A DNA stretch of 64,000 nt from Bosea sp. OAE506 (GTDB lineage: Bacteria > Pseudomonadota > Alphaproteobacteria > Rhizobiales > Beijerinckiaceae), in assembly GCF_040546595.1 (NCBI RefSeq), contig NZ_JBEPOB010000001.1, positions 1,055,001 to 1,119,000 on the forward strand, read 5' to 3'. This document shows, piece by piece, positions 54,556-62,748 of the stretch; position 1 is the stretch's first letter; each line of letters starts with the position of its first letter. The notes under the pieces were generated by a model. The model saw only the letters and a list, made by a program, of their open reading frames with translations, had not been told where the DNA came from and did no database searches. A program made the position numbers and the translations under genes.

Positions 54556-55970
54556 CAGGCGCCGGCTCCCTTCGCGGGAATGCCCGGCCCGCGCCGCGCG
54601 GCGACGAGCTTGGCGAGCGCAGCCGAGGCGATGCGGGTCTTCAGCGAATCCGAGCGGCTGGTCAGGACGATCGGCACGCGCGCGCCGAGCACAAGTCCGG
54701 CCGCCTCGGCGCCAGCGAAATAGATCAGTTGCTTGGCGAGCATGTTGCCGGCTTCGAGATCGGGCACCAGCAGGATGTCGGCCTGGCCGGCAACGGGGGA
54801 GACGATGCCCTTGGTGCGGGCCGCCTCGGGGCTGATCGCATTGTCGAAGGCGAGCGGGCCGTCGACGCGGGCGCCGGTGATCTGGCCGCGCGCGGCCATC
54901 ACCGTCAGGGCTGCGGCGTCGAGCGTCGCCGGCATCCGAGCGTTGACGGTCTCGACGGCGGCGAGCACGGCGACCAGCGGCTCCGCGATACCGAGCGTGT
55001 GCAGCAGGTCGATGGCGTTCTGGCAGATGTCGCGCTTCTGTTCGAGCGTCGGCAGGATGTTGATCGCGGCGTCGGTGACGATCAGCGGCTTGGGATAGGC
55101 CGGCACGCTCATCGCATAGACATGACTGATGCGCCGCTCGGTGCGCAGGCCCGAGCCGGCCGCGACCACGGCGCCGAGCAGTTCGTCGGTATGCAGGCTG
55201 CCCTTCATGAGGATCGAAACGCGGCCGGCCATGGCAAGTTCGACGCCGCGGGCGGCAGCGGCATGGCTGTGCTCGACGGGCTCGATCGGCATGCCGTCGA
55301 GCGAGACGCGAGCGGCTTCCGCAGCGGCGCGGATCTTCGCCTCCGGCCCGATCAGGATCGGCGCCAGCAGGCCTTCGTCGCGGATCTCGACGGCGGCGAT
55401 GATCGCTTCCGGCGAGCAGGGATGGATCACCGCGACGCGCAGCGAAGGCAGGGCACGGGCGTCGCGCACGAAGGCGTCGTAGCGGTCGTGCCGGCGCAGC
55501 GCGACCTCGGGCCGATGCGGGCTCGGCCAGGCGACGCTGGTCTTGGGCGCGATGACGGTGGCGGTGCCGGCCAGCACCTGCGTGCCGTCCTGGTTGGTGC
55601 AGGTCGTGTCGAGCAGGACGATGCGCTTGTCCGCGCGCTTCTCGCGGACCCGGACGGTGGCGGTGATGGTGTCTCCCGGCGCCACCGGATGGCAAAACTG
55701 CAGCTCCTGGCCGAGATAGATCGTGCCCGGCCCGGGCAGGCGGGTGCCGAGCAGCGCCGAGATCAGCGCGCCGGTCCAGAGCCCATGGGCAACGACAGGG
55801 CCTAATCGCTCGCCCGCGGCGAAGCCGGCGTCGAGCCGGGCCGGGTTGAGGTCGCCCGAAACCGCGGCGAAGAGGTCGATGTCGTCGTGCCCGACGCTGC
55901 GCTGGAGCGAGGCGCTGTCGCCGACCGCCAGTTCGTCGAAAGTTCGGTTCCTGAGGATGATCTGGTTCAT
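54555..55970 (-). CDS. MaoC hydratase / phosphate acetyl(butyryl)transferase fusion
   Basis: This 471-residue bifunctional protein has an N-terminal MaoC-like hot-dog domain (residues ~10-140: HDDIDLFAAVSGDLNPARLD, then GLWTGALISALLGTRLPGPGTIYLGQELQF). A C-terminal phosphotransacylase domain (~165-470: RVAVIHPCSPEAIIAAVEI, SILMKGSLHTDELLGAVV, GVVSP-like ending) follows. It forms acyl phosphate from acyl-CoA, after possible hydration of an enoyl-CoA. ackA follows with overlap. An FNR-like box lies upstream, so anaerobic or microaerobic control is plausible. Confidence 0.9.
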   Translation of the reverse strand: MNQIILRNRTFDELAVGDSASLQRSVGHDDIDLFAAVSGDLNPARLDAGFAAGERLGPVVAHGLWTGALISALLGTRLPGPGTIYLGQELQFCHPVAPGDTITATVRVREKRADKRIVLLDTTCTNQDGTQVLAGTATVIAPKTSVAWPSPHRPEVALRRHDRYDAFVRDARALPSLRVAVIHPCSPEAIIAAVEIRDEGLLAPILIGPEAKIRAAAEAARVSLDGMPIEPVEHSHAAAARGVELAMAGRVSILMKGSLHTDELLGAVVAAGSGLRTERRISHVYAMSVPAYPKPLIVTDAAINILPTLEQKRDICQNAIDLLHTLGIAEPLVAVLAAVETVNARMPATLDAAALTVMAARGQITGARVDGPLAFDNAISPEAARTKGIVSPVAGQADILLVPDLEAGNMLAKQLIYFAGAEAAGLVLGARVPIVLTSRSDSLKTRIASAALAKLVAARRGPGIPAKGAGA

Positions 55971-56048
55971 GGGCCCTCGGCGTCCGGGCCATGGCTGACG
56001 CGCCGCCTAAGACGAACCGCACGCTAGCGGCGCCGGCCAGCGCGGGTG

Positions 56049-56062
56049 TTGACCTCGATCAA
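56049..56062 (-). promoter_or_regulatory. FNR/FixK-type box upstream of the MaoC-Pta operon
   Basis: TTGAC-CTCG-ATCAA on the plus strand (TTGAT-CGAG-GTCAA on the minus strand) matches nine of the ten conserved bases of the TTGAT-N4-ATCAA box. Its centre is about 85 bp upstream of the start codon. Alphaproteobacterial FixK/FnrN/Anr proteins use such sites for low-oxygen control. The Crp/Fnr protein at 37618 is not necessarily the binder. Confidence 0.6.
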
Positions 56063-56079
56063 GGCCGCCCGGTCATCGC

Positions 56080-56661
56080 TTAGGACCGGGCGTATTTGGC
56101 CCCGCAGAAGGAGCGCGCAGTGTCGGTCCACTGGCCGAAGCCGGTGGCGACCATGTTGCGGATGACGGTGCAGACATAGCGATGCTGGGCCGGGTTGTTG
56201 TGCGGCCCGGCATGATAGCGCGCCACCGCCATGGTCCAGGTGTCGTGGCGGGCCTTCAGCCGCTTCAGGAACTTGGCCGAGTATTCGACATTCAGCGCCG
56301 GGTCGAACATCGCGTCGAGGCTGGGGAACTGGTCGCGATGGTAATGATGGTTGATCTGCATGCAGCCGATGTCGATCAGCTTCTTGCCCTTGGCGCGCGA
56401 GGTGTGGAACTCGTCCAGCGCCTCCTGCTTGCTTGCGCCGAAGAAGGCGCGCCCATGGATGTTGAGCGCGTAGGGCTGCAGCGAATTGCGCCGGCCGCTT
56501 TCGGTCAGACCGACCGAATAGAGCACGCCGACGGGAATGTCGTAGGCCTTTGAGACGCGGATCATGTGCTCCTCGCAGACCGTCTGGGCGGCGGCCGGCG
56601 CGAACAGGCTAGAGATAGCGATGAGGGTCGCGGCCAGGGCGAAGGCTTTCGCGCCGATCAT
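56080..56661 (-). CDS. Lytic transglycosylase, flagellar SltF-like
   Basis: This 193-residue exported enzyme has a signal peptide (residues 1-25, ending AAAQT) and an SLT transglycosylase domain. The catalytic Glu is in SVGLTESGRR (about residue 53), and IGCMQINHHYH and ARYHAGPHN complete the lysozyme-like pattern. It cleaves peptidoglycan. As last gene of a flagellar operon, and with FlgJ lacking muramidase in this group, it probably opens the wall for the rod, like SltF of Rhodobacter. Its start codon lies 53 bp inside fliK. Confidence 0.88.
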   Translation of the reverse strand: MIGAKAFALAATLIAISSLFAPAAAQTVCEEHMIRVSKAYDIPVGVLYSVGLTESGRRNSLQPYALNIHGRAFFGASKQEALDEFHTSRAKGKKLIDIGCMQINHHYHRDQFPSLDAMFDPALNVEYSAKFLKRLKARHDTWTMAVARYHAGPHNNPAQHRYVCTVIRNMVATGFGQWTDTARSFCGAKYARS

Positions 56662-57814
56662 GGGTGTCCTCCGTGCTGATGGGGGCGTCTTTGTGTGCGT
56701 CCCGCCGTTGCGGCTCTTGCCGGTCACTCTGCCGGTCCTGCTGGCGTGAGGGATCGAAGCCGCGGCCGTCGCGGCCAGCCCCGTCCTCGCGGGCACCGTC
56801 GCGTGGCGCGTCCTGGCCCGGGCGTGGATCGGCGCCGGCCGACTCGACATGGACGGTCTCGACCGAGACCTGATCGAGCGCATGGCCGCTCGCCCTGACG
56901 ATCTCGCGCAGGGCCTCGCGGTCGTTGGTGAGCAGCTGCGCGGTCTCGGCGCGGCTGGCCTCGAGCCGCACCTCCATGCCGCCCTGCGAGATGCGCAGCT
57001 TGACGACGATGCTGCCGAGTTCGACCGGGCTGAGCTGGATGTGCAGGATTTTCGTCGGCTCGGCGATGCCGCCGGTCTTGCCGCTGCCGATGTCGGGGAC
57101 ATCCTGCGCGCGCGACGCCGAAAGCTCCGAGGCCGCCTGCCGGATCGGCTCGGCGACCTGCTGCAGCGGCGAGAGACGCAGCACCGGCGGCAGATGCGTC
57201 TCCTGCCGGATCACGGCGATGGTGAAGGGCTTGTCCGGGCCGGCGTCCTTTGCCGCGGGCTCAGGCGTGGCCGGCTTCGGATCGATCGTGCCAGTCGCGT
57301 CCGGCAGGTCGGGCAGGGCGACCTCCTCCGTCGGCAACGCGACGCCCGCCTCCGCGGCTGCGGGCAGCGGGGACGGCTCCATGGCGCCGACTGCGCCGGT
57401 GGCGGAGCGCGCGAGGACGCCGCTGAGGGTCGCGAAGCCATCCCGCCGCGGGCCGGGCTCGCGCCGGGGCTCGGCCTGCGTCTCCGGGGCGGGGGGCCGG
57501 ACCGCGCCGAGCAGGAGCCGCGCCGCATCGGCCGTGCCGTCGGCGGTGGCGGCGGGCTCCAACGGGCCCGTGGCCAGGAGATCGGCGAGGCGTTCGGCGG
57601 GGAAGGCCTCGGCCTTGTCCCCGGGCTCCGCGCGGCCCGGCTCGGCGGGCTTGTCGGCCGTGGGCTTGCCGGCGCCCTTTTCGAGCGTCTGCAGCAGGGA
57701 GCGGAAGGCCTGCCCGCGCTCCTCGCGACCGCCGGCGGTCAGCCGCGCCTTCGGGTTCTTCGCGGCCTCTGCACTGCGGCCGGGGGGCAGGACGGGTGTC
57801 TCGACCTGGCTCAT
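56609..57814 (-). CDS. fliK: Flagellar hook-length control protein FliK
   Basis: This 401-residue protein has a long disordered Pro/Ala/Glu-rich N-terminal two-thirds (spread as the molecular ruler). The Flg_hook C-terminal domain (~255-325: LHIQLSPVELGSIVVKLRISQGGMEVRLEASRAETAQLLTNDREALREIVRASG) switches export specificity from hook to filament. A basic Arg/Gln/Asp-rich tail extends beyond the domain and overlaps the start of the transglycosylase gene by 53 bp. Start overlaps the motC stop (ATGA). Confidence 0.88.
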   Translation of the reverse strand: MSQVETPVLPPGRSAEAAKNPKARLTAGGREERGQAFRSLLQTLEKGAGKPTADKPAEPGRAEPGDKAEAFPAERLADLLATGPLEPAATADGTADAARLLLGAVRPPAPETQAEPRREPGPRRDGFATLSGVLARSATGAVGAMEPSPLPAAAEAGVALPTEEVALPDLPDATGTIDPKPATPEPAAKDAGPDKPFTIAVIRQETHLPPVLRLSPLQQVAEPIRQAASELSASRAQDVPDIGSGKTGGIAEPTKILHIQLSPVELGSIVVKLRISQGGMEVRLEASRAETAQLLTNDREALREIVRASGHALDQVSVETVHVESAGADPRPGQDAPRDGAREDGAGRDGRGFDPSRQQDRQSDRQEPQRRDAHKDAPISTEDTHDRRESLRPGRDPHRYL

Positions 57815-59037
57815 GGCCGGGCATCTCCGGAGCGGGCAGGGGTGAAGACGGGGTCGGCGAGCAGCTTCTGGGCCTCGGCGAGGCTGCGCTCGGCCCCCGA
57901 CAGCAGGCGCTTCATCCGCGGGTCGAGATCAGCGGGTTCGGCCGGGGTGGCCGATCCCGGCGTCTGGGCGCCGCCAGAGGGCGCATCGACGATCTCGGCG
58001 GCGACGCGCAGGGCCGTGTGGAGGATGTCCTTTTCCTCCGGAGGCAGGCGGGCGGCGTCGATCTTCCGGAGGGTGTCGAGCGCTCCTCCGGCCCGGTCGA
58101 TGCCGATGCGCGAGGCGGCCCGGTAGAGCGAGGCGCGCGTGATCGTCGCCTGATCGGCGCCGGGGATCCGCGCGACCTCCTCGGCGGCGAGGCGGGCCTG
58201 CTCGAAGCGCCCGCGCACCAGTGCGTCGCGGGCGATGATGAGGAGCACCGCGCGTTGCTGCTCGCGGTCGAAGGCGCGCAGCGTCGCCACCAGCCGGCGA
58301 AATTTGGCCGGGTCGCGGCCGATGTCGAAGCGCACCAGGCCGGTGGCGAAGCTCTGGCGGAAATGCTCGGCATAGACCGAGCGGTCGAAGCGCCGCATGT
58401 ACTGGGCGGTGGCCTTCTCCAGCCGGTCGAGATCGTTGGTCTCGGCGGCGATGAAGACGGCGCGGCGCAGCGCGCCCTCCTCGACCAGGGAGCCGGGCGA
58501 GGCCAGTCTCGCCTGATCGAGCAACTGCAGCGCCCGCTTCTGGTCGTCGCGCAGGATCAGCGTGGCCTGAACCAGGGCGAGATGGCCGGCGAGCGATTCA
58601 TGCAGGCCGGCGGGGTCGAGCGGCATCAGCAGCGCCTTCGCCCGGGCGCCATCTCCCACGACATAGGCGAGCGCGCCCTCGGCCAAACCCTTCGGCAGCC
58701 CGGCCGGCTCGCCGCGCTTGACCAGCTCGGCCAGGGGACCGGGCTGGCCGCCGCTGAGCACATATTGCACGGCGGCGCGGGTGTTGCGCGGATCGTCCCA
58801 GACGGCGGGAGCCTGCGCCGCCATCGCCTGTTCGAGATCGCGCAGCAGCTTGCTCTGGGCGGCATGGGCGGCCCTGTTTCCCGCCGCCGCCTCGTTCTGC
58901 AGCGACTGCAGGGTGCGCACGAGCTGATAGGGCGGGGCTGGCGCAGGCGCGGAATCCTGTGCTGCCAGGGCCGGTGTCGTCAGCGCCAGCGCGAAGGCCA
59001 GTGTGCCGGCGAGGGCCGCAAGGGACCGGCGCCTCAT
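57811..59037 (-). CDS. motC: Periplasmic motility protein MotC
   Basis: This 408-residue protein has a signal peptide (residues 1-26, ending ALAAQ). A helical, TPR-like body (YQLVRTLQSLQNEAAAGNRAAH onward) ends in a MotC-type region, IPGADQATITRASLYRAASRIGIDRAGGALDTLRKIDAARLP. MotC occurs in Hyphomicrobiales and is needed for motor torque; it acts with MotB in the periplasm. Both ends overlap neighbours (motB and fliK) by 4 bp. It is one of the clearest taxonomic hints in the window. Confidence 0.92.
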   Translation of the reverse strand: MRRRSLAALAGTLAFALALTTPALAAQDSAPAPAPPYQLVRTLQSLQNEAAAGNRAAHAAQSKLLRDLEQAMAAQAPAVWDDPRNTRAAVQYVLSGGQPGPLAELVKRGEPAGLPKGLAEGALAYVVGDGARAKALLMPLDPAGLHESLAGHLALVQATLILRDDQKRALQLLDQARLASPGSLVEEGALRRAVFIAAETNDLDRLEKATAQYMRRFDRSVYAEHFRQSFATGLVRFDIGRDPAKFRRLVATLRAFDREQQRAVLLIIARDALVRGRFEQARLAAEEVARIPGADQATITRASLYRAASRIGIDRAGGALDTLRKIDAARLPPEEKDILHTALRVAAEIVDAPSGGAQTPGSATPAEPADLDPRMKRLLSGAERSLAEAQKLLADPVFTPARSGDARP

Positions 59038-60269
59038 GCGCGCTTCTCCCGGATCAGGATCTCGATGCGGCGGTTCTCGGCGGCGTTGGGGTCGCCCGCC
59101 CGGGGACGGCGGCTGGCATGGCCCTCGATGTGTTCGATTCGCGCGGCGCTGATGCCGCCCTGGACGAGCAGGTCCTGCGCCGTATGGGCGCGGGAGGTGG
59201 AGAGCCGCCAGTTGTCGCTGCGGCCGTCGCGGAAGGGCCGCGCATCGGTGTGGCCTCGGATGACGATGGCGCCCTCGCGCTCCTTCAGCACGGCGGCGAC
59301 GCGCTGCATCGCGGCCACCGTCTGCGGATGCGGCTCGGCCGAGCCGATGCCGAACATGCCGAAATTGGCGTTGTCGGTCAGGCTGATCAGCACGCCCTCG
59401 TCGGTCTTGCGGACATCGACCTGCGGCTGGTCGGCCCGCTGGGGACCGCCTTTCGCGATGGCCGAGGCAATGGCGGTGGCCATCGCCTCGTCGGCGCGCG
59501 ACGCCACGGCGGTTGTGGTGGCGGGGGCTGCGACGGCAAGCCCCGGACGTGGCGACATCGCGGGGGAGGCCATGGCCATGACCGGAGGCGCGTCAGCGAC
59601 GGGCGCGTTCGCGGCAGCTGGGTTCGTGGGTTCGCCCGCGGGCTGCGGCTTCGGGGCGGATTCGCTGGCGGGGGACGGGGCCGGGGCGGCGTCTCCCGCG
59701 AAGGCCTGCTGGCGCTCGGGCTTGTCGGTCTGGGGCGTCTGGCGCCAGAAATTCGGGTCGAAGGGGTCGCGCATCGCTTCGCCGCCATTCATCCCTGGCT
59801 TGCCGGTGGCGCCGAGCGTCAGGGTCGAGGCCCGGTCCGAGCCGGGTTCGGGCTTGGCGGCGGCAACCTCGGCGAGGACGGCATAGGGGTCCTCGAAGGC
59901 GGCCTTGCCCTGGCGGGGCTCCTTCAGCGTCGCGCTCGGCCGCCGGTCGGAGCCGGTCTTGGCGGCGCCGACCTGGTCGCCGTCATGGCGGCTGGTGCTG
60001 TCCACTTCGCCGGGCTCGGCGTCCTGCGGGTTGCGCACGCCCTTGCGGTCCGAGGTCGTGTCGGAGAGCCGGATCGGGTTGAAATACTGGGCGACCGTCT
60101 GGCGCGTCTCGCGATTGGTCGAGTTGACCAGCCAGAGCACGAGAAACAGCGCCATCATCGCCGTCATGAAGTCGGCATGGGCGATCTTCCAGACGCCGGT
60201 CTTGATCTGGTCCGTCGGCCGGCCGGCGCTGCGGCGGAGGATGATGAAGTCCTGGCGGTCGGTGTCCAT
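59034..60269 (-). CDS. motB: Flagellar motor stator protein MotB
   Basis: This 411-residue stator subunit has one membrane helix (residues ~34-50). The proton-binding Asp33 sits in KIAHADFMTAMMALFLVLWLV, equivalent to Asp32 of Escherichia coli MotB. A long disordered linker (residues ~55-260) precedes the OmpA-like peptidoglycan-binding domain (~280-410: TDNANFGMFGIGSAEPHPQTV, IVIRGHTDARPFRDGRSDNWRLSTSRA). It pairs with MotA, which is not in the window. The linker is longer than in enteric MotB. Start 29 bp after the FliH gene stop. Confidence 0.93.
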   Translation of the reverse strand: MDTDRQDFIILRRSAGRPTDQIKTGVWKIAHADFMTAMMALFLVLWLVNSTNRETRQTVAQYFNPIRLSDTTSDRKGVRNPQDAEPGEVDSTSRHDGDQVGAAKTGSDRRPSATLKEPRQGKAAFEDPYAVLAEVAAAKPEPGSDRASTLTLGATGKPGMNGGEAMRDPFDPNFWRQTPQTDKPERQQAFAGDAAPAPSPASESAPKPQPAGEPTNPAAANAPVADAPPVMAMASPAMSPRPGLAVAAPATTTAVASRADEAMATAIASAIAKGGPQRADQPQVDVRKTDEGVLISLTDNANFGMFGIGSAEPHPQTVAAMQRVAAVLKEREGAIVIRGHTDARPFRDGRSDNWRLSTSRAHTAQDLLVQGGISAARIEHIEGHASRRPRAGDPNAAENRRIEILIREKRA

Positions 60270-60298
60270 GGCGCTGCCTCCGATGCGGGCGTGCGGTG

Positions 60299-60964
60299 TC
60301 AGGCGGCGGGCCGGCGGCGGCGGTCCGGGCCCTGGCCGCGGAGCCGCGCGACCCAGGCCGCGATGCGGGTTTCGATCAGGGTCTCGCCGAGGACGATCGA
60401 CACATCGACGGCCTCGGTCTCGGCGAACTCGACCGGCGTCCCCGCGGGAAACACGCCGCGCAGGGTCGCCAGGAGGTCGACCGGTCCGCTGACGCGGATC
60501 AGCGAGCCGTCCCCGCCGCTCAGCAGCGGACGGATCTGGTCGATCAGCGCGCGGCTGGCCGCATCGCGCAGTTCGCCCTCAAGGAAGGGCCGCAGCAGGC
60601 GCCCGGTCGTCTCGGCGAGACGTTCTGCGAGCGCGTCGAGCGCCCGTGGAAGCTCGGCGGCCAGCGGTGTGGCGACCGCATCGGCCCAGTCGAGCCTCGC
60701 CTGTTCGAGCGCCGCCTCGGCTGCCTGCGCCTGGCGGGCGGCGGCGGCCTCCGCTTCGGCGCGAGCCTCGGCGAGACCCGCTTGGCGGCCGTTCTCGTAG
60801 ATGGCGTCGAGATCGGGCGGCGGCTCGCGTGGGGTGCGGGGCAGGAAGGCGGGGAGCTCGATCTCAGGCTCGGGCGTGGCCGTGCCGGCCTCCGGCAGGA
60901 GGGCAAGCTCACCGTCTGCGATCTCGAAGCTCGGGATGAAATCGGCGGCGGACCGGTGCTTCAC
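60299..60964 (-). CDS. fliH: Flagellar export regulator FliH-like
   Basis: This 221-residue cytoplasmic protein has an Ala/Glu-rich helical central region (residues ~70-95, coiled coil: RAEAEAAAARQAQAAEAALEQA) and a C-terminal FliH/HrpE-type domain. FliH holds the export ATPase FliI in check. Its identity rests on position after fliF and on the helical, acidic composition plus the C-terminal DVSIVLGETLIETRIAAWVARL segment, so it is less certain than its neighbours. Start overlaps the fliF stop (ATGA). Confidence 0.8.
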   Translation of the reverse strand: MKHRSAADFIPSFEIADGELALLPEAGTATPEPEIELPAFLPRTPREPPPDLDAIYENGRQAGLAEARAEAEAAAARQAQAAEAALEQARLDWADAVATPLAAELPRALDALAERLAETTGRLLRPFLEGELRDAASRALIDQIRPLLSGGDGSLIRVSGPVDLLATLRGVFPAGTPVEFAETEAVDVSIVLGETLIETRIAAWVARLRGQGPDRRRRPAA

Positions 60965-62586
60965 GCGCGCTCTCCCTCATGGATCCACTGCTTCAGGATC
61001 GCGGCGGCCTGCGCCTCGTTGAAATCGATCAGCTGCTCCAGCTTGCGCAGCGGCGAGCGCTGCGAGGCGTTGGTGAGGTCGCCGATCAGGTTGAGGCCGA
61101 TTTCGCCGCCGGCGAGCTGGAGCTGGGGATCGACGGGCGAGACAGTTGCATCCTCGGTGATCGCGGCGACGGCGGCGGGCGCCGGGCGCTTCAGGATGGC
61201 GTTGATCGAGGGCCGCAGGCCGAACCAGATGATCAGGGACGCGAGGCCGAGGATGGTGACCGCGTTGATCAGCGTGCCGGACTGGCGCAGCAGCGCCTCG
61301 GCCACGCCGACGGGGGGCGTCGGCTCCAGCGTGCGGCTGCCCTGGAGGAAGTCGACCGCCAGCACCTTGACCGCGTCGCCGCGCTGGCCGCTGACGCCGG
61401 CGGCGGAGGCCACGACCTGGCGGACATCCTCGAGCCTGGCCTCGATCGCCTCCGGGCTGGGCGAGGCGCCCAGCGATTCGACCAGGCGCGGCCGGTTGAT
61501 CAGCACGGCGATCGACATCTTGGCGACCGAATAGCCATCGCTGACGGTCTGGATGCGCTTGGATGAGATCTCGTAATTGGTCAGCTCCTCGCGGCGCTGC
61601 TTCTCCTCGCTGGAGCGCTGGCCGCCCTCGGCGCGCACGGCGCGCTCCGGCACGTTCTGCTCGACCGTCGTCGGCTCCTGCGTCGCGGCGTTCTGTGACG
61701 TGTCGTTCTCGCGCACGACCCGGACCGAGCGCTCGACCTTTGAATCGGGGTTGAAGACCGTCTCGCTGGTTTCCTTGCGGTCGGTGTTAAGTTCGGTGGC
61801 GACGCTGATCTCGAAATTCTCGAGCCCGAGATAGGGCGTCAGCGCCTTGCGGACATTGTCCTGGATCTCGCGGCTGACGCTCTGCTGCAGGCCGGCAAGC
61901 TTGGAGGAGGCCATCTGGCCGGGCTCGCCGCCGGTCGCGAGCAGGGTGCCGTCGGTGTTGAGCACCGTCACCTTCTCGGCCGCCAGCCCCGGGACGGCCG
62001 AGGCGACGAGATGGCGGATGGCCTGCGCGACATTGCCGGCGCCGGAGGTCTCGGTGCGGACGACGACGCTGGCGGAGGCCGGCTGCTGGTCGCGCCGGAA
62101 GGAGCCCTTGTCGGCGAGCACGAGATGCACGCTCGCCGCCTTGACGCCGCGCATGAGCTGGATGGTGCGGGCGAGTTCGCCCTCCATGGCGCGCACGCGG
62201 GTGACCTCCTGCATGAAGGAGGTCAGGCCGAGCGAGCCGAGCTTGTCGAAGAGCTCGTAGCCGCCGCTGGTGCTACGCGGCAGGCCCTTCTCGGCCAGCA
62301 GCATGCGGGCCTGGGCCGCCTGGGTCGGCTTGACCAGTACCTGCGTGCCCTCGGAATTGACGTCGAAGACGACACCGGATTCCTGCAGCGCCGCGCCGAT
62401 GCGGTTGACGTCCTCGCGCTGCAGCCCGCTGTAGAGCACGGTCAGCTCGGGCCGGCTCAGCTGATAGGCGCTGATCCCGATCGCCGCGAAGACGAAGAGG
62501 CCGATCGCGGCGAGCGCGGCCAGTCGCTTCGGCCCCAGTTGCTGGAGGTTGAGCCAGATCTCTTCAGCGTATTGCCGGCCCGGCAT
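60961..62586 (-). CDS. fliF: Flagellar MS-ring protein FliF
   Basis: This 541-residue protein builds the MS ring of the flagellar basal body in the inner membrane. Two membrane helices (residues ~20-38 and ~435-455) flank a large periplasmic part with the YscJ/FliF domain (YSGLQREDVNRIGAALQESGVVF, MLLAEKGLPRSTSGGYELFDKLGSLGLTSFMQEV). The C-terminal cytoplasmic tail contacts FliG. Start: ATG at 62586, right before AEEIWLNLQQLGPK. A longer frame from 62649 runs into the flagellin terminator region. First gene of the operon after the flagellin terminator. Confidence 0.95.
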   Translation of the reverse strand: MPGRQYAEEIWLNLQQLGPKRLAALAAIGLFVFAAIGISAYQLSRPELTVLYSGLQREDVNRIGAALQESGVVFDVNSEGTQVLVKPTQAAQARMLLAEKGLPRSTSGGYELFDKLGSLGLTSFMQEVTRVRAMEGELARTIQLMRGVKAASVHLVLADKGSFRRDQQPASASVVVRTETSGAGNVAQAIRHLVASAVPGLAAEKVTVLNTDGTLLATGGEPGQMASSKLAGLQQSVSREIQDNVRKALTPYLGLENFEISVATELNTDRKETSETVFNPDSKVERSVRVVRENDTSQNAATQEPTTVEQNVPERAVRAEGGQRSSEEKQRREELTNYEISSKRIQTVSDGYSVAKMSIAVLINRPRLVESLGASPSPEAIEARLEDVRQVVASAAGVSGQRGDAVKVLAVDFLQGSRTLEPTPPVGVAEALLRQSGTLINAVTILGLASLIIWFGLRPSINAILKRPAPAAVAAITEDATVSPVDPQLQLAGGEIGLNLIGDLTNASQRSPLRKLEQLIDFNEAQAAAILKQWIHEGERA

Positions 62587-62686
62587 CGTCGTTCCTTCAT
62601 GCGTGGCAGGTGATGGAGCCACTGTGCTGGGCGAGCCTTGCGCGAGCATTGCGCGGGTTCAGGCCGCCTCTCGCGGGATGAAAACG

Positions 62687-62719
62687 GAAAAGGCCGCGCT
62701 CCCGGGGGAGAGCGCGGCC
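62687..62719 (-). terminator. Rho-independent terminator of the flagellin gene
   Basis: Minus strand: GGCCGCGCTC, 8-nt loop, GAGCGCGGCC, then TTTTCC. The 10-bp GC-rich stem (692-701 paired with 710-719) is followed by a T-run 30 bp beyond the flagellin stop codon, so this ends the flagellin transcript before fliF. Confidence 0.9.
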
Positions 62720-62748
62720 CTGTCTGGCGTGTGGAAATGCCTTTCGCG

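Noticed and set aside
53362..56022. Apparent 886-codon fusion upstream of acetate kinase
   Set aside because: The upstream part is a shadow of the MaoC-Pta gene; AckA begins at 54555 with FNAGSSTVK.
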